A DNA stretch of 64,000 nt from Fasciola hepatica (GCA_948099385.1 CANUEZ040000205.1:930001-994000), one strand, 5' to 3'. Shown: positions 25,801-37,900, counted from the first letter of the stretch. The notes: generated by a model from the sequence alone, not told the origin. Program-made: numbers and translations.

Positions 25801-25937
25801 CCAATTCAGGTTTGAATTTCAAGGAAGCACTGTACAGCTGTTTCATCCTCTAAGGGACTCGACTCATCAGCAGTGCACATCGACCGAGCCCCCACGGGCA
25901 CTGCAACAACCGGTGAACCATTGTGAATCGAACAACA
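25793..25937 (+). repeat. Last, truncated A monomer
   Basis: About 145 bp of a monomer of the alternative-box class (GCCCAATTCAGGTTTGAATT). The dyad ATGATTGATCAT before it is mutated (GTGATTGATCAAGC). The monomer breaks off after GAATCGAACAAC at the junction. Confidence 0.85.
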
Positions 25938-25957
25938 TAACAATCCTTAACAATCCT
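25938..25957. other. Inversion junction between arrays A and B with a duplicated 10-bp filler
   Basis: The A monomer anchored at 25,793 runs normally up to GAATCGAACAAC, then becomes TAACAATCCT twice in perfect tandem (25,938-25,947 and 25,948-25,957). B sequence in the opposite orientation begins at CAAAGCG. TAACAA can come from A, but the following TCCT and the second copy match neither monomer at this position. A short duplicated filler at a join is the kind of mark left by end joining or template switching. That mechanism is inferred. An assembly join cannot be excluded from sequence alone. Confidence 0.85.
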
Positions 25958-26157
25958 CAAAGCGAAAGCGAAAGCCGAAGCCAATATCGGGATTGAGCTA
26001 TATCATGTATTGCATATGTTGAACCAAGCGTTGAGACCCATATGGGATAGCCTTGTGGTTTGGGTGTTCGACTGACATTCGTTCACCCCAACCCTTGTTC
26101 GTGTCTCCGAGTGGGCTCTGTCCATGTGCAATGCTCATGTTTCCCTTAGCGGATCGA

Positions 26158-26169
26158 ACAGCTGTACAG
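26158..26169. other. Overlapping dyads ACAGCTGT/CTGTACAG, conserved between A and B
   Basis: ACAGCTGTACAG holds two overlapping 8-bp palindromes. The same pair occurs in A in the other orientation (439-450) and in nearly every monomer of both arrays. The other three dyads of the A cluster are lost in B: ATGATTCTCCAT, CACTGAACTGACC and TTATGG replace them on the minus strand. Confidence 0.85.
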
Positions 26170-26381
26170 TGCTTCCATAATTTTCAATGGTCAGTTCAGT
26201 GTTCAAGCTGCATGGAGAATCATATTATACAAATCTACTCTGCTACTACTCTATTGCATTGTATGAGCAATCTGTGTGTATTGTTCATGAATTATAGCGT
26301 TCCATTTTCCTAGGCCGATAAATAGAGAAGTGATGGAACATAGGATTGGATCGGTGTGCGAGAATTTGGTTGTTACCGTTC

Positions 26382-26405
26382 AAAGCGAAAGCGAAAGCCG
26401 AAGCC
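26382..26405 (+). repeat. Representative hexamer tract of the B monomer
   Basis: AAAGCG, AAAGCG, AAAGCC and GAAGCC follow one another, giving a 24-bp tract with one strand almost free of T. It occurs once per B monomer. The A monomer has only a short unrelated stretch there (CGCTTCAAATTTG on the plus strand). Some B monomers carry AAAGCTGAAGCC instead, at about 36,961, 47,976, 48,395, 49,670, 50,515 and 51,785. Confidence 0.9.
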
Positions 26406-27321
26406 AATTTGAGGATTGTGCTATATCATGTATTGTATATGTTGAACAAAGCGTTGAGACCCATATGGGATAGCCTTGTGGTTTGGGTGTTCGACTGACA
26501 TTCGTTCACCCCAACCCTTGTTCGTGTCTCCCAGTGGGCTCTGTCCATGTGTAATGCTCATGATTCCCTTAGCGCATCAAACAGCTGTACAGTGCTTCCA
26601 TCATTTTCAATGGTCAGTTCAGTGTTCAAGCTGCATGGAGAATCATATTATACAAATCTACACTGCTACTGCTCTATTGCATTGTATGAGCAATCGGTGT
26701 GGATTGTTCATAAGGGAATGCCTTGGTTTTATTTAGGCCCATAAATAGAGAAGTGATGGAACATAGGATTGGATCGGTGTGCGAGAATTTGGTTGTTACC
26801 GTTCAAAGCGAAAGCGAAAGCCGAAGCCAATTTGGGGATTGTGCTATATCATGTATTGTATATGTTGAACAAATCGTTCAGTTCCATATCGGATAATCTT
26901 GTGGTTTGGGTGTTCGACTGACATTCGTTCACCCCAACCCTTGTTCGTGTCTCCGAGTGGGCTCTGTCCATGTGCAATGCTCATGATTCCGTTAGCGGAT
27001 CAAACAGCTGTACAGTGCTTCCATAATTTTCAATGGTCAGTTCAGTGTTCAAGCTGCATGGAGAATCATATTATACAAATCTACTCTGCTACTGCTCTAT
27101 TGCATTGTATGAGCAATCTGTGTGGATTGCTCATGAGGGAATGCCTTGGTTTTATTTAGGCCCATAAATAGAGAAGTGATGGAACATAGGATTGGATCGG
27201 TGTGCGAGAATTTGGTTGTTACCGTTCAAAGCGAAAGCGAAAGCCGAAGCCAATTTGGGGATTGTGCTATATCATGTAGTGTATATGTTGAACAAAGCGT
27301 TCAGACCCATATCGGATAGCC

Positions 27322-30300
27322 TTGTGGTTTGGGTGTTCGACTGACATTCGTTCACCCCAACCCTCGTTCGTGTCTCCGAATGGGCTCTGTCCATGTGCAA
27401 TGCTCATGATTCCCTTAGCGGATCAAACAGCTGTACAGTGCTTCCATAATTTTCAATGGTCAGTTCAGTGTTCAAGCTGCATGGAGAATCATATTATACA
27501 AATCTACTCTGCTACTGCTCCATTGCATTGTATGAGCAATCTGTGTGGATTGTTCATAAGAGAATGCCTTGGTTTTATTTAGGCCCATAAATAGAGAAGT
27601 GATGGAACATAATATTGGATCGGTGTGCGAGAATTTGGTTGTTACCGTTCAAAGCGAAAGCGAAAGCCGAAGCCAATTTGGGGATTGTGCTATATCATGT
27701 ATTGTATATGTTGAACAAAGCGTTCAGACCCATATCGGATAGCCTTGTGGTTTGGGTGTTCGACTGACATTCGTTCACCCCAACCCTCGTTCGTGTCTCC
27801 GAGTGGGCTCTGTCCATGTGCAATGCTCATGATTCCCTCAGCGGATCGAACAGCTGTACAGTGCTTCCATCATTTTCAATGTTCAGTTCAGTGTTCAAGC
27901 TGCATGGAGAATCATATTATACAAATCTACTCTGCTACTGCTCTATTGCATTGTATGAGCAATCTGTGTGGATTGTTCATAAGGGAATGCCTTGGTTTTA
28001 CTTAGGCCCATAAATAGAGAAGTGATGGAACATAGGATTGGATCGGTGTGCGAGAATTTGGTTGTTACCGTTCAAAGCGAAAGCGAAAGCCGAAGCCAAT
28101 TTGGGGATTGTGCTATATCATGTAGTGTATATGTTGAACAAAGCGTTCAGACCCATATCGGATAGCCTTGTGGTTTGGATGTTCGACTGACAATCGTTCA
28201 CCCCAACCCTTATTCGTGTCCTCGTGTGGGCTCTGTCCATGTGCAATGATCATGATTCCCTTAACGGATCAAACAGCTGTACAGTGCTTCCATAATTTTC
28301 AATAGTCAGTTCAGTGTTCAAGCTGCATGGAGAATCATATTATACAAATCTACTCTGCTACTGCTCTATTGCATTGTATGAGCAATCTGTGTGGATTGTT
28401 CATAAGGGAACGCCTTGGTTTTACTTAGGCCCATAAATAGAGAAGTGATGGAACATAGGATTGGATCGGTGTGCGAGAATTTGGTTGTTACCGTTCAAAG
28501 CGAAAGCGAAAGCCGAAGCCGATTTGGGGATTGTGCTATATCATGTAGTGCATATGTTGAACAAAGCGTTCAGACCCATATCGGATAGCCTTGTGGTTTG
28601 GGTGTTCGACTGACATTCGTTCACCCCAACCCTGTTTCGTGTCTCCGAATGGGCTCTGTCCATGTGCGATTCTCATGTTTCCCTTAGCGGATCAAACAGC
28701 TGTACAGCGGTTCCATAATTTTCAATGGTCAGTTTAGTGTTCAAGCTGCATGGAGAATCATATTATACAAATCTACTCTGCTACTGCTCTATTGCATTGT
28801 ATGAGCAATCTGTATGGATTGTTCATGAGGGAATGCCTTGGTTTTATTTAGGCCCATAAATAGAGAAGTGATGGAACATAGGATTGGATCGGTGTGCGAG
28901 AATTTGGTTGTTACCGTTCAAAGCGGAAGCGAAAGCCGAATCCAATTTGGGGATTGTGCTATATCATGTATTGTATATGTTGAACAAAGCGTTGAGACCC
29001 ATATCGGATAGCCTTGTGGTTTGGGTGTTCGACTGACATTCGTTCACCCCAACCCTTGTTCGTGTCTCCGAGTGGGCTCTGTCCATGTGGGATGCTCATG
29101 ATTCCCTTAGCGGATCAAACAGCTGTACAGTGCTTGCATAATTTTCAATGGTCAGTTCAGTGTTCAAGCTGCATGGAGAATCATATTATACAAATCTACT
29201 CTGCTACTGCTCCATTGCATTGTATGAGCAATCTGTGTGGATTGTTCATAAGAGAATGCCTTGGTTTTATTTAGGCCCATAAATAGAGAAGTGATGGAAC
29301 ATAATATTGGATCGGTGTGCGAGAATTTGGTTGTTACCGTTCAAAGCGAAAGCGAAAGCCGAAGCCAATTTGGGGATTGTGCTTTATCATGTATTGTTTA
29401 TGTTGAACAAAGCGTTGAGACCCATATCGGATAGCCTTGTGGTATGGGTGTTCGACTGACATTCGTTCACCCCAACCCTTATTCGTGTCTCCGAGTGGGC
29501 TCTGTCCATGTGCAATGCTCATGATTCCCTCAGCGGATCAAACAGCTGTACAGTGCTTCCATCATTTTCAATGGTCAGTTCAGTGGTCAAGCTGCATGGA
29601 GAATCATATTATACAAATCTACTCTGCTACTGCTCTATTGCATTGTATGAGCAATCTGTGTGGATTGTTCATAAGGGAACGCCTTGGTTTTACTTAGGCC
29701 AATAAATAGAGAAGTGATGGAACATAGGATTGGATCGGTGTGCGAGAATTTGGTTGTTACCGTTCAAAGCGAAAGCGAAAGCCGAAGCCAATTTGGGGAT
29801 TGTGCTATATCATGTATTGTATATGTTGAACAAAGCGTTGAGATCCATATCGGATAGCCTTGTGGTTTGGGTGTTCGACTGACATTCGTTCACCCCAACC
29901 CTTGTTCGTGTCTCCGAGTGGGCTCTGTCCATGTGCAATGCTCATGATTCCCTTAGCGGATCAAACAGCTGTACAGTGCTTCCATAATTTTCAATAGTCA
30001 GTTCAGTGTTCAAGCTGCATGGAGAATCATATTATACAAATCTACTCTGCTACTGCTCTATTGCATTGTATGAGCAATCGGTGTGGATTGTTCATAAGGG
30101 AACGCCTTGGTTTTACTTAGGCCAATAAATAGAGAAGTGATGGAACATAGGATTGGATCGGTGTGCGAGAATTTGGTTGTTACCGTTCAAAGCGAAAGCG
30201 AAAGCCGAAGCCGATTTGGGGATTGTGCTATATCATGTAGTGCATATGTTGAACAAAGCGTTCAGACCCATATCGGATAGCCTTGGGGTTTGGGTGTTCG

Positions 30301-30705
30301 ACTGACATTCGTTCACCCCAACCCTTGTTCGTGTCTCCGAGTGGGCTCTGTCCATGTGCGATTCTCATGTTTCCCCTAGCGGATCAAACAGCTGTACAGC
30401 GGTTCCATAATTTTCAATGGTCAGTTCAGTGTTCAAGCTGCATGGAGAATCATATTATACAAATCTACTCTGCTACTGCTCTATTGCATTGTATGAGCAA
30501 TCTGTGTGGATTGTTCATAAGGGAATGCATTGGTTTTATTTAGGCCCATAAATAGAGAAGTGATGGAACATAGGATTGGATCGGTGTGCGAAAATTTGGT
30601 TGTTACCGTTCAAAGCGAAAGCGAAAGCCGAAGCCGATTTGGGGATTGTGCTATATCATGTAGTGCATATGTTGAACAAAGCGTTCAGACCCATATCGGA
30701 TAGCC
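27322..30705 (-). repeat. Array B, block B2: tetramer HOR, two copies of 1,692 bp
   Basis: The monomers at 27,322, 27,745, 28,168 and 28,591 pair in order with 29,014, 29,437, 29,860 and 30,283. Shared private marks are CATAAGAGAATGCC with CATAATATTGG (27,322/29,014), CCCTCAGCGGATC (27,745/29,437), TTTTCAATAGTCAG (28,168/29,860), and GCGATTCTCATGTTTCCC with CAGCGGTTCC (28,591/30,283). The monomer at 30,706 is a further copy of the fourth type. Confidence 0.85.
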
Positions 30706-33700
30706 TTGTGATTTGGGTGTTCGACTGACATTCGTTCACCCCAACCCTGTTTCGTGTCTCCGAGTGGGCTCTGTCCATGTGCGATTCTCATGTTTCCCTT
30801 AGCGGATCAAACAGCTGTACAGCGGTTCCATAATTTTCAATGGTCAGTTCAGTGTTCAAGCTGCATGGAGAATCATATTATACAAATCTACTCTGCTTCT
30901 GCTCTATTGCATTGTATGAGCAATCTGTGTGGATTGTTCATAAGGGAATGCCTTGGTTTTATTTAGGCCCATAAATAGAGAAGTGATGGAACATAGGATT
31001 GGATCGGTGTGCGAGAATTTGGTTTTTACCGTTCAAAGCGAAAGCGAAAGCCGAAGCCAATTTGGGGATTGTGCTATATCATGTATTGTATATGTTGAAC
31101 AAAGCGTTGAGACCAATGTCGGATAGCCTTGTGGTTTGGGTGTTCGACTGACATTCGTTCACCCCAACCCTTGTTCGTGTCTCCGAGTGGGCTCTGTCCA
31201 TGTGCAATGCTCATGATTCCGTTAGCGGATCAAACAGCTGTACAGTGCTTCCATAATTTTCAATGGTCAGTTCAGTGTTCAAGCTGCATGGAGAATCATA
31301 TTATACAAATCTACTCTGCTACTGCTCTATTGCATTGTATGAGCAATCTGTGTGGATTGTTCATGAGGGAATGCCTTGGTTTTACTTAGGCCCATAAATA
31401 GAGAAGTGATGGAACATAGGATTGGATCGGTGTGCGAGAATTTGGTTGTTACCGTTCAAAGCGAAAGCGAAAGCCGAAGCCGATTTGGGGATTGTGCTAT
31501 ATCATGTAGTGCATATTTTGAACAAAGCGCTGAGACCCATATCGGATAGCCTTGTGGTTTGGGTGTTCGACTGACATTCGTTCACCCCAACCCTTGTTCG
31601 TGTCTCCGAGTGGGCTCTGTCCATGTGCAATGCTCATGATTCCCTTAGCGGATCAAACAGCTGTACAGTGCTTCCATAATTTTCAATGGTCAGTTCAGTG
31701 TTCAAGCTCCATGGAGAATCATATTATACAAATCTACTCTGCTACTGCTCTATTGCATTGTATGAGCAATCTGTGTGCATTGTTCATGAAGGATAGCTTT
31801 CGATTATCTTAGGCCCATAAATAGAGAAGTGATGGAACATAGGATTGGATCGGTGTGCGAGAATTTGGTTGTTACCGTTCAAAGCGAAAACGAAAGCCGA
31901 AGCCAATTTGGGGATTGTGCTATATCATGTATTGTATATATTGAACAAAGCGTTCAGACCCATATCGGATAGCCTTTTGGTTTGGGTGTTCGACTGACAT
32001 TCGTTCACCCCAACCCTTGTTCGTGTCCCCGTGTGGGCTCTGTCCATGTGCAATGCTCATGTTTCCCTTAGCGGATCAAACAGCTGTACAGTGCTTCCAT
32101 AATTTTCAATGGTCAGTTCAGTGTTCAAGCTGCATGGAGAATCATATTATACAAATCTACTCTGCTACTGCTCCATTGCATTTTATGAGCAATCTGTGTG
32201 GATTGTTCATAAGGGAATGCCTTGGTTTTACTTAGGCCCATAAATAGAGAAGTGATGGAACATAGGATTGGATCGGTGTGCGAGAATTTGGTTGTTACCA
32301 TTCAAAGCGAAAGCGAAAGCCGAAGCCAATTTGGGGATTGTACTATATCATGTATTGTATATATTGAACAAAGCGTTGAGACCCATATCGGATGGCCTTG
32401 TGGTTTGGGTGTTCGACTGACATTCGTTCACCCCAACCCTCGTTCGTGTCTCCGAATGGGCTCTGTCCATGTGCAATGCTCATGATTCCCTTAGCGGATC
32501 AAACAGCTGTACAGTGCTTCCATCATTTTCATTGGTCAGTTCAGTGTTCAAGCTGCATGGAGAATCATATTATACAAATCTACTCTGCTACTGCTCCATT
32601 GCATTGTATGAGCGATCTGTGTGGATTGTTCATAAGGGAATGCCTTGGTTTTACTTAGGCCCATAAATAGAGAAGTGATGGAACATAGGATTGGATCGGT
32701 GTGCGAGAATTTGGTTGTTACCGTTCAAAGCGAAAGCGAAAGCCGAAGCCGATTTGGGGATTGTGCTATATCATGTATTGTATATGTTGAACAAAGCGTT
32801 CAGACCCATATCGGATAGCCTTGTGGTTTGGGTGTTCGACTGACATTCGTTCACCCCAACCCTTGTTCGTGTCTCCGAGTGGGCTCTGTCCATGTGCAAT
32901 GCTCATGATTCCCTTAGCGGATCAAACAGCTGTACAGTGCTTCCATAATTTTCAATGGTCAGTTCAGTGTTCAAGCTGCATGGAGAATCATATTATACAA
33001 ATCTACTCTGCTACTGCTCCATTGCATTGTATGAGCAATCTGTGTGGATTGTTCATGAGGGAATGCCTTGGTTTCATTTAGGCCCATAAATAGAGAAGTG
33101 ATGGAACATAGGATTGGATCGGTGTGCGAGAATTTGGTTGTTACCGTTCAAAGCGAAAGCGAAAGCCGAAACCAATTTGGGGATTGTGCTATATCATGTA
33201 GTGTATATGTTGAACAAAGCGTTCAGACCCATATCGGATAGCCTTGTGGTTTGGGTGTTCGACTGACATTCGTTCACCCCAATCCTTGTTCGTGTCTCCG
33301 AGTGGGCTCTGTCCATGTGCAATGCTCATGATTCCCTTAGCGCATCAAACAGCTGTACAGTGCTTCCATCATTTTCAATGGTCAGTTCCGTGGTCAAGCT
33401 GCATGGAGAATCATATTTTACAAATCTACTCTGCTACTGCTCTATTGCATTGTATGAGCAATCTGTGTGGATTGTTCATAAGGGAATGCCTTGGTTTTAC
33501 TTAGGTCCATAAATAGAGAAGTGATGGAACATAGGATTGGATCGGTGTGCGAGAATTTGGTTGTTACCGTTCAAAGCGAAAGCGAAAGCCGAAGCCAATT
33601 TGGGGATTGTGCTATATCATGTAGTGTATATGTTGAACAAAGCGTTGAGACCCATATCGGATAGCCTTGTGATTTGGGTGTTCGACTGACATTCGTTCAC

Positions 33701-34935
33701 CCCAACCCTTGTTCGTGTCTCCGAGTGGGCTCTGTCCATGTGCAATGCTCATGATTCCCTTATCGCATCAAACAGCTGTACAGTGCTTCCATAATTTTCA
33801 ATGGTCAGTTCAGTGTTCAAGCTGCATGGAGAATCATAATATACAAATCTACTCTGCTACTACTCTATTGCATTGTATGAGCAATCTGTGTGGATTGTTC
33901 ATAAGGGAATGCCTTGGTTTTACTTAGGCCCATAAATAGAGAATGGATGGAACATAGGATTGGATCGGTGTGCGAGAATTTGGTTGTTACCGTTCAAAGC
34001 GAAAACGAAAGCCGAAGCCAATTTGGGGATTGTGCTATATCATGTAGTGTATATGTTGAACAAAGCGTTCAGACCCATATCGGATAGCCTTGTGGTTTGG
34101 GTGTTCGACTGACATTCGTTCACCCCAATCCTTGTTCGTGTCTCCGAGTGGGCTCTGTCCATGTGCAATGCTCATGATTCCCTTAGCGGATCAAACAGCT
34201 GTACAGTGCTTCCATAATTTTCAATGGTCAGTTCAGTGGTCAAGCTGCATGGAGAATCATATTATACAAATCTACTCTGCTACTGCTCTATTGCATTGTA
34301 TGAGCAATCTGTGTGGATTGTTCATAAGGGAATGCCTTGGTTTTACTTAGGCCCATAAATAGAGAAGTGATGGAACATAGGATTGGATCGGTGTGCGAGA
34401 ATTTGGTTGTTACCGTTCAAAGCGAAAGCGAAAGCCGAAGCCAATTTGGGGATTGTGCTATATCATGTATTGTATATGTTGAACAAAGCGTTGAGACCCA
34501 TATCGGATAGCCTTGTGGTATGGGTGTTCGACTGACATTCGTTCACCCCAATCCTTGTTCGTGTCTCCGAGTGGGCTCTGTCCATGTGCAATGCTCATGA
34601 TTCCCTTAGCGGATCAAACAGCTGTACAGTGCTTCCATAATTTTCAATGGTCAGTTCAGTGTTCAAGCTGCATGGAGAATCATATTATACAAATCTACTC
34701 TGCTACTGCTCTATTGCATTGTATGAGCAATCTGTGTGGATTGTTCATAAGGGAATGCCTTGGTTTTACTTAGGCCCATAAATAGAGAAGTGATGGAACA
34801 TAGGATTGGATCGGTGTGCGAGAATTTGGATGTTACCGTTCAAAGCGAAAGCGAAAGCCGAAGCAAATTTAAGGATTTTGCTATATCATGTAGTGTATAT
34901 GTTGAACAAAGCGTTGAGACCCATATCGGATAGCC
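30706..34935 (-). repeat. Array B, block B3: monomers without clear higher order
   Basis: Ten 423-bp monomers whose variants do not follow a period I can see. The monomer at 31,552 has a diverged stretch at about 31,788-31,812 resembling the odd stretch near 26,300. Single marks such as CAATCCTTGTTCG (33,244, 34,090 and 34,513) and TATATATTGAAC (31,975 and 32,398) link nearby monomers. No gene is seen. Confidence 0.8.
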
Positions 34936-37900
34936 TTGTGGTTTGGGTGTTCGACTGATATTCGTTCACCCCAACCCTTGTTCGTGTCTCCGAGTGGGCT
35001 CTGTCCATGTGCAATGCTCATGATTCCCTTAGCGGATCAAACAGCTGTACAGTGCTTCCATCATTTTCAATGGTCAGTTCAGTGTTCAAGCTGCATGGAG
35101 AATCATATTATACAAATCTACTCTGCTACTAATCTATTGCATTGTATGAGCAATCTGTGTGGATTGTTCATGAGGGAATGCCTTGGTTTTACTTAGGCCC
35201 ATAAATAGAGAAGTGATGGAACATAGGATTGGATCGGTGTGCGAGAATTTGGTTGTTACCGTTCGAAGCGAAAGCGAAAGCCGAAGCCAATTTGGGGATT
35301 GTGCTATATCATGTAGTGTATACATTGAACAAAGCGTTCAGACCCATATCGGATAGCCTTGTGATTTGGGTGTTCGACTGACATTCATTCACCCCAATCC
35401 TTGTTCGTGTCTCCGAGTGGGCTCTGTCCATGTGCAATGCTCATGATTCCCTTAGCGGATCAAACAGCTGTACAGTGCTTCCATAAATTTCAATGGTCAG
35501 TTCAGTGTTCAAGCTGCATGGAGAATCATATTATACAAATCTACTCTGCTACTGCTCTATTGCATTGTATGAGCAATCGGTGTGGATTGTTCATAAGGGA
35601 ATGAATTGGTTTCATTTAGGCCCATAAATAGAGATGTGATGGAACATAGGATTGGATCGGTGTGCGAGAATTTGGTTGTTACCGTTAAAAGCGAAAGCGA
35701 AAGCCGAAGCCAATTTGAGGATTGTGCTATATCATGTATTGTATATGTTGAACAAAGCGTTCAGACCCAAATCGGATAGCCTTGTGATTTGGGTGTTCGA
35801 CTGACATTCGTTCACCCCAACCCTTGTTCGTGTCTCCGAGTGGGCTCTGTCCATGTGCAATGCTCATGATTCCCTTAGCGCATCAAACAGCTGTACAGTG
35901 CTTCCATAATTTTCAATGGTCAGTTCAGTGTTCAAGCTGCATGGAGAATCATATTATACAAATCTACTCTGCTACTGCTCTATTGCATTGTATGAGCAAT
36001 CTGTGTGGATTGTTCATAAGGGAATGCCTTGGTTTCATTTAGGCCCATAAATAGAGAAGTGATGGAACATAGGATTGGATCGGTGTGCGAGAATTTGGTT
36101 GTTACCGTTCAAAGCGAAAGCGAAAGCCGAAGCCAATTTGGGGATTGTGCTATATCATGCATTGTATATGTTGAACAAAGCGTTGAGACCCATATCGGAT
36201 AGCCTTGTGGTTTGGGTGTTCGACTGACATTCGTTCACCCCAACCCTTGTTCGTGTCTCCGAGTGGGCTCTGTCCATGTGCAATGCTCATGATTCCCTTA
36301 GCGGATCAAACAGCTGTACAGTGCTTCCATCATTTTCAATGGTCAGTTCAGTGTTCAAGCTGCATGGAGAATCATATTATACAAATCTACTCTGCTACTG
36401 CTCTATTGCATTGTATGAGCAATCTGTGTGGATTGTTCATAAGGGAATGCCTTGGTTTCATTTAGGCCCATAAATAGAGAAGTGATGGAACATAGGATTG
36501 GATCGGTGTGCGAGAATTTGGTTGTTACCGTTCAAAGCGAAAGCGAAAGCCGAAACCAATTTGGGGATTGTGCTATATCATGCATTGTATATGTTGAACA
36601 AAGCGTTGAGACCCATATCGGATAGCCTTGTGGTTTGGGTGTTCGACTGACAATCGTTCAACCCAACCCTTGTTCGTGTCTCCGAGTGGGCTCTGTCCAT
36701 GGCAATGCTCATGATTCCCTTAGCGGATCAAACAGCTGTACAGTGCTTCCATCATTTTCAATGGTCAGTTCAGTGTTCAAGCTGCATGGAGAATCATATT
36801 AAAGAAATCTACTCTGCTACTAATCTATTGCATTGTATGAGCAATCTGTGTGGATTGTTCATAAGGGAATGCCTTGGTTTTACTTAGGTCCATAAATAGA
36901 GAAGTGATGGAACATAGGATTGGATCGGTGTGCGAGAATTTGGTTGTTACCGTTCAAAGCGAAAGCTGAAGCCGAAGCCAATTTGGGGATTGTGCTATAT
37001 CATGTAGTGTATATGTTGAACAAAGCGTTCAGACCCATATCGGATAGCCTTGTGATTTGGGTGTTCGACTGACATTCGTTCACCCCAATCCTTGTTCGTG
37101 TCTCCGAGTGGGCTCTGTCCATGTGCAATGCTCATGATTCCCTTAGCGGATCAAACAGCTGTACAGTGCTTCCATAAATTTCAATGGTCATTTCAGTGTT
37201 CAAGCTGCATGGAGAATCATATTATACAAATCTACTCTGCTACTGCTCTATTGCATTGTATGAGCAATCGGTGTGGATTGTTCATAAGGGAATGAATTGG
37301 TTTCATTTAGGCCCATAAATAGAGATGTGATGGAACATAGGATTGGATCGGTGTGCGAGAATTTGGTTGTTACCGTTTGAAGCGAAAGCGAAAGCCGAAG
37401 CCAATTTGAGGATTGTGCTATATCATGTATTGTATATGTTGAACAAAGCGTTGAGACCCAAATCGGATAGCCTTGTGATTTGGGTGTTCGACTGACATTC
37501 GTTCACCCCAACCCTTGTTCGTGTCTCCGAGTGGGCTCTGTCCATGTGCACTGCTCATGATTCCCTTAGCGGATCAAACAGCTGTACAGTGCTTCCATAA
37601 TTTTCAATGGTCAGTTCAGTGTTCAAGCTGCATGGAGAACCATATTATACACACCCACACTGCTACTGCTCTATTGCATTGTATGAGCAATCTGTGTGGA
37701 TTGTTCATGAGGGAATGCCTTGGTTTTACTTAGGCCCATAAATAGAGATGTGATGGAACATAGGATTGGATCGGTGTGCGAGAATTTGGTTGTTACCGTT
37801 CAAAGCGAAATCGGAAGCCGAAGCCAATTTGGGGATTGTGCTATATCATGTATTGTATATGTTGAACAAAGCGTTGAGACCCATATCGGATAGCCTTGTG

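Larger units (their letters stand above)
1..25937 (+). repeat. Satellite array A, ~60 tandem monomers of about 431 bp
   Basis: The same monomer recurs head to tail without interruption. Taking the TTGAACGC motif as anchor, monomers begin at about 402, 833, 1259, 1695, 2131, 2557, 2983, 3408, 3833, 4264 and so on to 25,793. Spacing is mostly 431 bp, with 425, 426, 436 and one 446 bp. The first monomer is cut by the window edge and the last by the junction at about 25,938. Copies differ by scattered substitutions, and no foreign insertion was found. A monomer reads in order: GATTA pentamer tract, dyad cluster, a conserved middle with ACAAGGCTATCCG and CATGATATAGCACC, then GGGGCCTAAGTACAACC and TGCATGCAATTG. 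Tandem arrays this long are typical of eukaryotic heterochromatin. A centromeric role is inference. Confidence 0.97.
25957..27321 (-). repeat. Array B, block B1: truncated first monomer and edge monomers
   Basis: B begins mid-monomer at its hexamer tract. The first copies are more diverged than those further right, with CCAATATCGGGATTGAGC, ATTGCATATGTTGAACCAAG and CATATGGGATAG. An odd stretch at about 26,288-26,318 replaces the usual ATAAGGGAATGCCTTGG. Diverged monomers at an array edge are expected, because homogenisation is weakest there. Confidence 0.8.

Noticed and set aside
25938..25957. Target-site duplication of a transposon
   Set aside because: The two 10-bp copies are directly adjacent with nothing between them, so no inserted element is present.
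26053..26313. Plus-strand open frame of about 86 codons, once per B monomer
   Set aside because: It starts at TTG and stays in the same frame from one monomer to the next only because 423 is divisible by three. Stops recur in each monomer, and no domain, Kozak context or codon-level conservation is evident.
31389..31406. TATA box in CCATAAATAGAG of B
   Set aside because: The match is short and AT-rich, with no initiator, downstream gene or other promoter element. It occurs in every B monomer.
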